A stretch of 64,000 nucleotides of DNA, from NCBI GenBank assembly GCA_900112785.1, contig FONB01000008.1:239590-303589 (forward strand), read 5' to 3'. Below, in pieces: positions 40,356 through 48,417 of the stretch. The DNA comes from Phytobacter palmae. GTDB lineage: Bacteria; Pseudomonadota; Gammaproteobacteria; Enterobacterales; Enterobacteriaceae. The translations under genes were made by a program, and so were the position numbers. The notes under the pieces were generated by a model that ran no database searches, was not told the origin of the DNA, and saw only the letters and a list, made by a program, of their open reading frames with translations. Position 1 is the stretch's first letter, and each line of letters opens with the position of its first letter.

Positions 40356-42140
40356 ATGCGATTCACAATAGTTACCAATAAACCCGGTCATCAACCTCCG
40401 CAAAGCCGCTGCGATTTTTATCCGCCGGGAGGCACCATTGGACGGGGAACGGACAATAATCTGGTGCTGCCGGACAACGAGCGCGCCATATCGCGCCTGC
40501 AGGCAATCGTACATATCGCCGGGAACGGCGAATGCCGCATTACTAACCGTGGCAACGTGACCCGGGTCGTGCTCAACGACATTCCGCTGGAACGGGGCCG
40601 TCAGGTTGAACTGCAGGATGGCGACATCCTGGATATTGACGAATACCGTATTGAAGTGACCGATTTGATTCTGGACACCCAGCCGGTCAGCCGTATGGCG
40701 GCGAATGTGCAGGCAGGTCTTACACCCGATCCGACCCCGGCGGAGAAAAAAGAGAATGCCCCCACCGCCGTGCCAACGGAGATCTGGGACAGTCTGATGC
40801 AGGAGTTTTCCATCTCCGACAGCATCTCCAGCAACCGTGCGAAACCAGAACCACAGACGCTTAATCCGTTCGCCGCGCCAAAAGAGCCGGAACGTAATCC
40901 GGAAGACCCGCTGGCCTTACTGAGTAAAAACGAATCTGCGGCCGCGCCGCGCACAATCGACACGGACAAGCTGTTTAACGACGAACCGTTGTTTAAAAAC
41001 GACAGCATCTTCTCCGATGTCACGCCGTCAACGCTGGTGCCGCCAGTAGAACCTACGGCTAAACATGAAACGCCCGCCCAGGATGAACTTGACCCGTTAG
41101 CACTCTTTGGCGGTAGCGGGGCGAGCACTAAGCAGGCACGTGATGACGACCCGCTGGGACTCCTCAGTGGCGCGGTGCCCCTAAGCCATGTGGACGATGT
41201 AACTCCGTCTGAGCCGCTGAAAGCGCAACCAACCGGGCAAGCTCCGATCCCGCCACAGGCTGAACCGGTAGTGCCTCATGACGACATCGTGCCGCACACG
41301 GAGCCAGAGGAGGTGCAGCCGCTGTTCGTTGCCCCGGAACCCGTGGTGCCGGAAGCGAGCAGCGATGTGCCGGAATATGTCGCTATCACGTTACCCACGC
41401 CACAAACCGTTCAGCGTGCCGCCGCGCAGACACCGAAAGGGCGCCTGCGGATCGACCCGGTCCAGAGCGAGAGCGCGCAATCCGGAACGACCACCAGCAA
41501 CGAGAGCAGCGGCGATGTGCTTAAAGGCGAACTGCTGGATGCACTGCTTGAAGGAATGGGGCTCAGTGATATGCAGCCCACGCCGCAGTTTGATCGGGAA
41601 AACATGCGCCAGCTCGGACAGATGCTGAGCATGTTTTCGCAAGGGACAGTGGCGCTGTTGTCATCACGCTCGATCCTTAAACGTGGGGTAAAAGCGGACA
41701 TGACGATGGTGCTCGATGACGCCAACAACCCGTTTAAATTGCTGCCTTCCGGCAAAACCGTGCTGATGCAGATGTTCGGTACCCGTATGCCGGGCTTTAT
41801 GCCGCCCAAAAAATCGGTACGCGATGCGCTTATCGACTTACAGGCTCACCAGTTGGGGATGATCTCCGGCATTCGCGCCATTATTGCCGCTATGCTTCAG
41901 TCCTTTAACCCGGAACTGCTGGAAGAGGACGCAAAACGTGACGGGGCTACTGCGCGTCTTGGCATGCTCTCCAATCGCAAAGCGGCGCTGTGGGACTATT
42001 TCGTGCGTTCTTACGCAGAAACAGCCGGTGAAATCGATGACGACTTCCACACGCTTTTTGGCGAAGCTTTCCTGCACGCCTATGACATGGAAGTAAACCA
42101 GTACAAAGACTCACAAAGCGCATCGGAAGAACAACAATGA
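40356..42140 (+). CDS. tagH: T6SS-associated FHA-domain protein TagH (Fha)
   Basis: The 594-residue protein has a forkhead-associated domain at residues 1-100 (GGTIGRGTDNNLVLPDNERA, then GNVTRVVLNDIPL). A long low-complexity acidic and proline-rich linker (about 130-370) and the conserved TagH C-terminal domain (LLDALLEGMGLSDMQP; IRAIIAAMLQSFNPELLE) follow. In Pseudomonas, PpkA phosphorylates Fha1 to switch on T6SS assembly and PppA reverses this. The pppA start overlaps its stop (ATGA), so the pair is translationally coupled. Confidence 0.95.
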   Translation: MRFTIVTNKPGHQPPQSRCDFYPPGGTIGRGTDNNLVLPDNERAISRLQAIVHIAGNGECRITNRGNVTRVVLNDIPLERGRQVELQDGDILDIDEYRIEVTDLILDTQPVSRMAANVQAGLTPDPTPAEKKENAPTAVPTEIWDSLMQEFSISDSISSNRAKPEPQTLNPFAAPKEPERNPEDPLALLSKNESAAAPRTIDTDKLFNDEPLFKNDSIFSDVTPSTLVPPVEPTAKHETPAQDELDPLALFGGSGASTKQARDDDPLGLLSGAVPLSHVDDVTPSEPLKAQPTGQAPIPPQAEPVVPHDDIVPHTEPEEVQPLFVAPEPVVPEASSDVPEYVAITLPTPQTVQRAAAQTPKGRLRIDPVQSESAQSGTTTSNESSGDVLKGELLDALLEGMGLSDMQPTPQFDRENMRQLGQMLSMFSQGTVALLSSRSILKRGVKADMTMVLDDANNPFKLLPSGKTVLMQMFGTRMPGFMPPKKSVRDALIDLQAHQLGMISGIRAIIAAMLQSFNPELLEEDAKRDGATARLGMLSNRKAALWDYFVRSYAETAGEIDDDFHTLFGEAFLHAYDMEVNQYKDSQSASEEQQ

Positions 42141-42931
42141 ATATCAGCACCGCCTCAATGTCCCGACAGGGCGCGCGTGCGAGTAACCAGGATCAAACGG
42201 GTGAAAGCATTGGCGAACGCGCCGCATGTTTCGTGGTATGCGACGGTATTGCCGGGCTTCCCGGCGGCGACGTGGCGGCCGAGCTCGCCCGCAATGCCAT
42301 CATTACCCGCTTCGATGGCGACCAGCATCTGAATGCGCAATACATTCGCGAGTATATCTACGAAGCCAATAACGCCATTCGCACCGAACAAAAAGCGGCT
42401 GAACAATTTCAGCGTATGGGCACCACCATGGTGAGTCTGTTTATTGACCGTGATTACCACCTGGCCTACTGGGTGCATGCGGGCGACAGCCGACTTTACC
42501 TGTTTCGCCGCGGGTGGCTCTACCACGTCACCACCGATCACAGTCTGGTACAGCAGATGAAAGACGCCGGACACCAGACCGATGGCATTAACAGCAACTT
42601 ACTCTATTTCGCGTTGGGGCTGGGTGACGATGAGCGCGAAGCCAGCTACAGCGATGTGGTGCCGATTGAAGACGGCGATGTGTTTTTGCTCTGCACCGAC
42701 GGTTTCTGGCACGGGGTGAGCGAAGAGCAGATGAAGCAGTCGCTTCATATGGTCAACACACCGCATGAGTGGCTGACATTAATGAATCAGATACTGCTGC
42801 GCACCAACGTGGAGAGTCATGACCAGCAGGACAATTACAGCGCTGTAGCGGTGTGGGTTGGTGCCCCGCAGGACACCACGCTTCTGCACTCGCTGGCGCA
42901 AGCGTCGCAGTTTTTCCCTCTTCGTGATTGA
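42137..42931 (+). CDS. pppA: T6SS PP2C-type phosphatase PppA
   Basis: This 264-residue PPM/PP2C serine/threonine phosphatase opposes PpkA. Metal-binding aspartates are seen in VVCDGIAGLPGGD near residue 35, VHAGDSRLYLF near 115, LCTDGFWHGV near 187 and QDNYSAVAVWV near 235. It overlaps the end of tagH by four bases and precedes a secreted protein of unknown role. Confidence 0.95.
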   Translation: MNISTASMSRQGARASNQDQTGESIGERAACFVVCDGIAGLPGGDVAAELARNAIITRFDGDQHLNAQYIREYIYEANNAIRTEQKAAEQFQRMGTTMVSLFIDRDYHLAYWVHAGDSRLYLFRRGWLYHVTTDHSLVQQMKDAGHQTDGINSNLLYFALGLGDDEREASYSDVVPIEDGDVFLLCTDGFWHGVSEEQMKQSLHMVNTPHEWLTLMNQILLRTNVESHDQQDNYSAVAVWVGAPQDTTLLHSLAQASQFFPLRD

Positions 42932-42952
42932 TACAGGCTTACAAGGAATTTT

Positions 42953-43948
42953 ATGAAACTTTGGCTTCCGGGGCTGGCGCTCTTCGCGGTCTGTTTTGGC
43001 GCTCAGGCTGAAAACTACCGTATCGTGCAGTCTCCTACACAAAAACTGGATATCTGGATCGACGACATCGCGGATAACTCGCCGAAAAGCTGGTGTGCCC
43101 GGGAATTGCCGCTGCGTATCGTGGCAAATGGCGATAAAAAAGTCACCGTGCTCGACAGTTTTATGCCGCGTCTGGGTGCGCTGCTCGAAAATCAGTGCGG
43201 CACCTTAACGCTGGTGCGCTGGAAACTGACCGATGCGCAAAACAACACGCTGGCCCAGGGGACCGCAAGCAAAGCGAAAGACTGGGCGCCCGTGGTAACT
43301 CCGGCGGCTGCGACGACAACTACGCCGCCCGCGGCAAATACCGCCAGTGAATTACAACTGCCGGAAGGCCGACCGGAAGATAACTCGCCTGCGGCGAACC
43401 GCACGCCATGGCAGGAGTTTACTCTCCAGGATGGCTGCCATCTGCGTACATTCTGGCAAGGAGACAGCAGCAGCCCGGCGCTGTTTATCCCGGCCAAAGA
43501 CGACGGTAAATGTGAGAAAGGTGGCTGGCTCAATGGCCGCAGTGATGTTAGCCAAATCACTAACGGCATTGAGCGTAAAACCACCATGACCTTTGTTCAT
43601 GGTTTCCCGGTTAGCGGTCTGAGCGACAGTGTGGATGCCGACCGTCTGTTGATAACCACAGTAAACAACGAACGAATGGTGGCCAGCGAAGGCAGTCTCG
43701 GTCAGAGCTGGATGATCCTGCCTTATGTACCGTCTCTGAGCGGATGGCAGGCGAACGGCACCGTGGCGGTCGAAGTTTCACGCGAACTGCTAAACGATCA
43801 GGCCCGCCTGCAGGCCCGGCTTGATGAGGTCCGTAAAGTCTGGACCCCGTGGTTCGCCCCAGGTACAACACTCAACATTTTGCTGATTGACTCACTGCGT
43901 CCGCAACTGCGCGACCCCGCGGTCGGTACCTATAAGGCTGTGCACTAA
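42953..43948 (+). CDS. T6SS-linked secreted protein of unknown function
   Basis: The 331-residue precursor has a clean signal peptide (MKLWLPGLALFAVCFGAQA) and is likely periplasmic. Residues ~110-130 are a Thr/Ala/Pro linker (AAATTTTPPAANTA) that separates two parts. Four Cys are spread through the mature protein (SWCAREL, NQCGTL, DGCHL, GKCEKG). I do not recognise either domain. It follows pppA closely and is followed by a REP element, so it ends the tagH-pppA transcription unit. A role in sensing or envelope anchoring of the T6SS switch is possible but not shown. Confidence 0.8.
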   Translation: MKLWLPGLALFAVCFGAQAENYRIVQSPTQKLDIWIDDIADNSPKSWCARELPLRIVANGDKKVTVLDSFMPRLGALLENQCGTLTLVRWKLTDAQNNTLAQGTASKAKDWAPVVTPAAATTTTPPAANTASELQLPEGRPEDNSPAANRTPWQEFTLQDGCHLRTFWQGDSSSPALFIPAKDDGKCEKGGWLNGRSDVSQITNGIERKTTMTFVHGFPVSGLSDSVDADRLLITTVNNERMVASEGSLGQSWMILPYVPSLSGWQANGTVAVEVSRELLNDQARLQARLDEVRKVWTPWFAPGTTLNILLIDSLRPQLRDPAVGTYKAVH

Positions 43949-43953
43949 TTTAT

Positions 43954-44042
43954 TGCCCCTCACTGCCCTCACTGCATAGCCCGGATAAGGCGCATGCGCC
44001 GCCATCCGGGGGCTACGGTGCGAGAGCGTTGGGTGAGGGGCA
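43954..44042. repeat. REP element inside a larger inverted repeat
   Basis: A REP/BIME-type palindrome (43979-44010, ccggataaggcg facing cgccatccgg) is enclosed by a second 10-bp inverted repeat (43954-43963 with 44033-44042). REP palindromes stabilise upstream messages and can bind gyrase or IHF. It separates the tagH unit from the tagJ-tssE unit. Confidence 0.85.
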
Positions 44043-44083
44043 GAGGCCACACTATATAATTCGTCGAAAACTGAGGAGCGGTG

Positions 44084-44896
44084 ATGAACACACTAGAGCA
44101 ACAACTCGCGGGAGAATCCCTCCAGGAGAGTCTGGGGCAACTGGAAAACCGCATTCGCAAGCAGCCTGGCGATGCCGACCTGCGTGCGGCCTTCACGCAA
44201 ATGCTCTGCCTTGAGGGCAACTGGCCGCGCGCCCTGGCACAGCTTAAAAGCTGGCTGGCGCTGACGCCGCAGGCACAGCCGACCATTACCTTGCTTGAAC
44301 AGACCATCAATGGCGAACGCCAGCGCGCGGAAGTGATGGCCGGACGGGGGCGTCCGACAATGCCGGAAAAAAACTGGCCGTGGCTGGCGGCAATGGTTAC
44401 CGCCCTCGATCTTTCGGCAACCGAAGCCTGCTCGCAGCGCATTGGGGCGCTGGAACAGGCCGAAGCGATCCCCGGCGAGTTGACATTGCAGGATGGCACC
44501 ACGCACAGCTTCGACTGGCTGATGGATGGCGACTGCCGCTTTGGTCCGGTCTGCGAGGCCATCGTCAACGGGCGCTACTTCTGGCTGCCATTCAGCGCGA
44601 TTGAAGAGATGGAGTTCCAGCCTCCGGCGAGTGTCATCGACCTGGTCTGGCGACACACCCGCATCCGCCTGCATGACGGCAGCGAGCAGGTTTGTCAGAT
44701 CCCGGCGCGCTATCCGCTGGAAAATCAGGTCGAAGACCGTTTCTTACTGTCACGCACTACCGAGTGGCAGCCGCTGCCGGGCGAGGAGCCTCATTACATG
44801 GGGCGCGGTCAAAAAGTATGGCTTAACGATAGTGCGGAATACCCGCTGCTCGATTTAGCCAGCGTACGTTTTGCACAGGGCGATACGCATGAGTAG
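44084..44896 (+). CDS. tagJ: T6SS accessory protein TagJ (ImpE/SciE family)
   Basis: The ~270-residue ImpE-family protein has TPR-like helices at the N-terminus (LEQQLAGESLQESLGQLENR; LCLEGNWPRALAQLKSWLAL) and a beta-rich C-terminal domain (FGPVCEAIVNGRYFWLPFSAI). In Pseudomonas TagJ binds the sheath protein TssB and helps ClpV recruitment. The ATG after GAGGAG is chosen over the GTG one codon earlier. It overlaps tssE by eight bases. Confidence 0.93.
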   Translation: MNTLEQQLAGESLQESLGQLENRIRKQPGDADLRAAFTQMLCLEGNWPRALAQLKSWLALTPQAQPTITLLEQTINGERQRAEVMAGRGRPTMPEKNWPWLAAMVTALDLSATEACSQRIGALEQAEAIPGELTLQDGTTHSFDWLMDGDCRFGPVCEAIVNGRYFWLPFSAIEEMEFQPPASVIDLVWRHTRIRLHDGSEQVCQIPARYPLENQVEDRFLLSRTTEWQPLPGEEPHYMGRGQKVWLNDSAEYPLLDLASVRFAQGDTHE

Positions 44897-45455
44897 CCAG
44901 CCCCAGGACGATCGTGACCTGCTGCGTAGCGGCTGGCGCGCCAGAAACGGCAAAGAGTCGCCGGGGGCGCGCGACAAAATGCAGCCGTCATTGCTGGACC
45001 GTCTGACCGATGATGCGCCGGATAAAAAGCAGGAGCCGCTCAACAGCAACCTGGTCTCGCACAATACGCTACGTCGCCACGTACTGCGTGACCTGCAGTG
45101 GCTGTTCAATACCATTAATAACGAGGCGCAAAACGATCTCTCAAAACTGAGTCACGTGCGCCGCTCGGTCGCCAATTTTGGCGTGGCGCCCCTGGCTGGT
45201 CAGCGCATGTCCGACATTGAATGGCACGATATCCAGCGCAAACTCACCGACGCTATTTTGCATTTCGAACCGCGTATTTTGCCCCAGGGGCTGATGGTGC
45301 GCTGTATCTCCGATACAAAGTCGCTGGATCTGCACAACGTCTTGTCGATTGAAATCAAAGGCCGCCTGTGGTGCGTGCCGTATCCGTTAAGCTTTTTGTT
45401 TCGCACTGATGTCGACCTGGAAAATGGCCATTTCGAGTTAAAAGATGTGGGGTAA
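44889..45455 (+). CDS. tssE: T6SS baseplate protein TssE
   Basis: TssE is the gp25-like wedge protein that starts sheath polymerisation. The 188-residue protein has the motif MQPSLLDRLTDDAPDK, then LRRHVLRDLQWLFNT and VRRSVANFGVAPLAG of the gp25 fold. The ATG lies within the tagJ stop region (ATGAGTAG), implying coupled translation. tssF begins 3 bases after its stop. Confidence 0.95.
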   Translation: MSSQPQDDRDLLRSGWRARNGKESPGARDKMQPSLLDRLTDDAPDKKQEPLNSNLVSHNTLRRHVLRDLQWLFNTINNEAQNDLSKLSHVRRSVANFGVAPLAGQRMSDIEWHDIQRKLTDAILHFEPRILPQGLMVRCISDTKSLDLHNVLSIEIKGRLWCVPYPLSFLFRTDVDLENGHFELKDVG

Positions 45456-45457
45456 GC

Positions 45458-47329
45458 GTGGAGAGTAAATTACTCGAGTATTACAACCGCGAACTGGCCT
45501 GGCTGCGGGAGATGGGGCAGGAATTTGCGGGCCGCTATCCGAAAGTGGCGGGGCGGCTGGGTATGCAGGGCATGGACGTCGCCGACCCGTACGTCGAGCG
45601 ACTGATGGAAGGGTTCGCTTTTTTAACCTCTCGCGTGCAGCTCAAGATGGACGCCGAGTTCCCCCGGTTCTCTCAGCGTCTGCTGGAGATGATCGCACCA
45701 AACTACCTTGCGCCCACTCCGTCAATGGCCATTGCTGAGCTGCAACCTGACCCTGGCAAAGGCGATTTAAGTAAAGGCTTTGTGGTACCGCGCGGCACCA
45801 TGATGGACAGCCAGACGCTCAAGAAAAATGGCGTCACCTGCAGTTACACCACCGCGCACGATGTGACGTTACTGCCGCTGAGTATCAGCGCCGTCGAACT
45901 GGGCGGCGTGCCCGCCGATCTGCCGCTGCTGCGTATCGGCCTCGGACAGAGCGGGGCGGTAAGCGCGCTGCGGATCCGGTTGCGCTGTGACGGTCCGGTG
46001 AAACTCTCACACCTTGATTTTGACCGCGTGGAGTTCTTTTTAAGCGGCCCGGATATGCAGGCACTACAACTGCTGGAACTGTTGATGGCGCATCAGGTCG
46101 GGGCGCTGGCGCTGATTCCCGGCACCTCAACCGCGCCACTGGTTCTGCCGGAAGATGCGTTACACCATGAGGGCTTCGAATCCGATCAGGCGCTGTTGCC
46201 GGATGATTTGCGTAACTTTGACGGTTACCGTCTGCTACAGGAGTATTTTGCTTTTCCGTCGCGTTTTCTCTTTTTCAGTCTGAAAGGGCTGCGCCCACTG
46301 CTGGCGCAGAGCGATGATGCCACCACATTTGACATCATCATCCTGCTGGATAAAACCGATGACCAGCTTGAACGCGTGGTGGATAAAAACCATCTGGCGC
46401 TGCACTGCACCCCGGTGGTGAACCTGTTCGCTAAAGTGGCGGAACGGCAAAAACTCAGCGACAGTCAGCACGAATATCACCTGGTGGTCGATAACATCCG
46501 TCCGATGGATTACGAGATTTACGCCGTTACTCGTATTCATGCCAGCGTTGACGGGCAGCGTGATGAACAGGAGTTTCGCCCGTTCTGGCGTAGCCAGAGC
46601 CAGGATGACGGCAACTACGGCGCCTACTTTTCGCTGCGCCGCGAACAGCGCGGCCTGTCGGAACATGCCCAGCGCTACGGTACACGTACCGGCTATATCG
46701 GTTCGGAAGTGTTTGCCTCGCTGGTCGATGAACAGCATGCCCCCTGGCGAGACGACCTGCGTTATATCACCGCCGAAGTGCTGTGTACCAGCCGCGACCT
46801 GCCGCTGATGCTCCAGCAGGAGATGGGCAAATTTGTGCTGCCTGACTCACTGCCGGTTAAAAATCCGCGTCTGCGCAAAGGGCCAACGCCACCGCGCCCG
46901 GCGCTGGCGGAAGGGTTCAGTACCTGGCAACTGGTGAGTCAACTACAGATGAATTACCTGAGCCTGATGGACGGCGAAGAAGGGCAAGGGGCGGCGGCGC
47001 TTCGCCAGTTACTGGGCCTCTATACCCGACTGGCTGAAGCCCCGGTAGCCAGACAGATTGACGGCGTGCGCCAGTGCGTGTTGCAACCGGTACACCGCCG
47101 GGTACCGGAGCCTGGGCCAATTGTCTTCGCCCGTGGTGTGAGTATCTCGCTGACGGTGGACGAACAGGCCTTTTCCGGTTTTAGCCCGTGGCTGTTCGGT
47201 AGCGTACTGGAACGGGTCTTTGCACGGCTGGTGGCGATCAATAGCTTTACCGAATTCACGCTCAAAAGTCAGCAGCGCGGCGAAGTGGGCTACTGGCCGC
47301 CGCGTATGGGCAAAAGGGCGCTGCTATGA
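45458..47329 (+). CDS. tssF: T6SS baseplate protein TssF
   Basis: TssF is the large wedge subunit of the baseplate. The 623-residue protein starts with the family block LLEYYNRELAWLREMGQEFA, followed by YPKVAGRLG and DPYVERLMEGFAFLTSRVQLK. It ends SQQRGEVGYWPPRMG, also conserved. The start codon is GTG. Its stop overlaps the tssG start (ATGA). Confidence 0.97.
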   Translation: MESKLLEYYNRELAWLREMGQEFAGRYPKVAGRLGMQGMDVADPYVERLMEGFAFLTSRVQLKMDAEFPRFSQRLLEMIAPNYLAPTPSMAIAELQPDPGKGDLSKGFVVPRGTMMDSQTLKKNGVTCSYTTAHDVTLLPLSISAVELGGVPADLPLLRIGLGQSGAVSALRIRLRCDGPVKLSHLDFDRVEFFLSGPDMQALQLLELLMAHQVGALALIPGTSTAPLVLPEDALHHEGFESDQALLPDDLRNFDGYRLLQEYFAFPSRFLFFSLKGLRPLLAQSDDATTFDIIILLDKTDDQLERVVDKNHLALHCTPVVNLFAKVAERQKLSDSQHEYHLVVDNIRPMDYEIYAVTRIHASVDGQRDEQEFRPFWRSQSQDDGNYGAYFSLRREQRGLSEHAQRYGTRTGYIGSEVFASLVDEQHAPWRDDLRYITAEVLCTSRDLPLMLQQEMGKFVLPDSLPVKNPRLRKGPTPPRPALAEGFSTWQLVSQLQMNYLSLMDGEEGQGAAALRQLLGLYTRLAEAPVARQIDGVRQCVLQPVHRRVPEPGPIVFARGVSISLTVDEQAFSGFSPWLFGSVLERVFARLVAINSFTEFTLKSQQRGEVGYWPPRMGKRALL

Positions 47330-48369
47330 GCGAAACGCTTGCTCGTCTGGCCCCTGTGAAGCGGGCAACTGCCATGCCGCCGTCCTTCTGGCAGAACGTG
47401 ATGGCGGCCCCCTGGCGTTACGATCTGTTTACCCTGTTGCGCCGTGTTGATGCCCAGGGGGGAGAGCGTTATCCACTGGGACGCGCGCCGCTGCCGCGCT
47501 TTGAACCTCTGCGTATCGGTCAGAAACCGTCGCTCGGTTTTGCCCCTTCAACCCTGGCAGAGGTGCGTCAGCGCGACCAGTCATCGCTGTATGATGTGTC
47601 GATTTTGAGTTTTGGTCTCTTCGGGCCGAACGGGCCGCTGCCGCTGCACCTGACAGAGTATGCGCGCGAGCGGCTGGATCACCATCAGGATGAGAGCCTG
47701 ACGGCTTTTGCGGACCTGTTTCATCACCGGCTGACGCTCCTGTTTTATCGCGCCTGGGCCGATGCACAGCCGACGGTTTCACTCGATCGCGCGGACAATA
47801 AACGCTTCGAGCGCTATATCGCTTCGCTTATCGGCATGGGGCAGCCGGGACAACTGGAAAAAGGCTCTCTGAGTCCGCATGCCCGCTTCGCCCTGGCCGG
47901 ACATCTAACGCGTAACGGTCGTGACCCGGAAGGGCTGGAGAAGATCCTGCGCGCCTACTTCAATGTACCAGTGAAAGTCGTGGCGAACGTTCCACAATGG
48001 ATGCCGCTGGGTGAGCGAGAAAGAGCGCGTTTGCAGGGCGGACGTCGTGCGCCGCGTCTGGGTGAATCAGCTTTTCTGGGAGCGGCGGTACGCGATGTCA
48101 CCCATAACTTTCGCATTGAGCTGGGGCCGCTGGATGCCGAAACCTACCGCCATTTTCTGCCCGGCGAGGCCTGGGTAACCCGGCTTCGCGACTGGGTTCG
48201 TCAGTATCTTGGCATTGAGTATCAATGGTCACTGCGCGTGTTGTTACAAAGTCAGGATGTGACCGGTGCGGCGCTGGGCGGTTCAGGGCGCCTGGGCTAC
48301 AGCGCCTGGCTGGGTATGCAGCCGCAGCCGCTTGCACGCGGTGATTTGGTTTTCAGTCCGGAGCGGTGA
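47326..48369 (+). CDS. tssG: T6SS baseplate protein TssG
   Basis: TssG completes the TssE-TssF2-TssG wedge. The 347-residue protein contains PPSFWQNVMAAPWRYDLFTL, GPNGPLPLHLTEYARERL and a C-terminal block (WVRQYLGIEYQWSLRVLLQ) as in the family. It overlaps tssF by four bases and ends 48 bases before clpV. Confidence 0.97.
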   Translation: MSETLARLAPVKRATAMPPSFWQNVMAAPWRYDLFTLLRRVDAQGGERYPLGRAPLPRFEPLRIGQKPSLGFAPSTLAEVRQRDQSSLYDVSILSFGLFGPNGPLPLHLTEYARERLDHHQDESLTAFADLFHHRLTLLFYRAWADAQPTVSLDRADNKRFERYIASLIGMGQPGQLEKGSLSPHARFALAGHLTRNGRDPEGLEKILRAYFNVPVKVVANVPQWMPLGERERARLQGGRRAPRLGESAFLGAAVRDVTHNFRIELGPLDAETYRHFLPGEAWVTRLRDWVRQYLGIEYQWSLRVLLQSQDVTGAALGGSGRLGYSAWLGMQPQPLARGDLVFSPER

Positions 48370-48417
48370 TACTTCACCGTCTCCCAGGCGTTATCTCTTA
48401 CATTCACGGAATCGATC

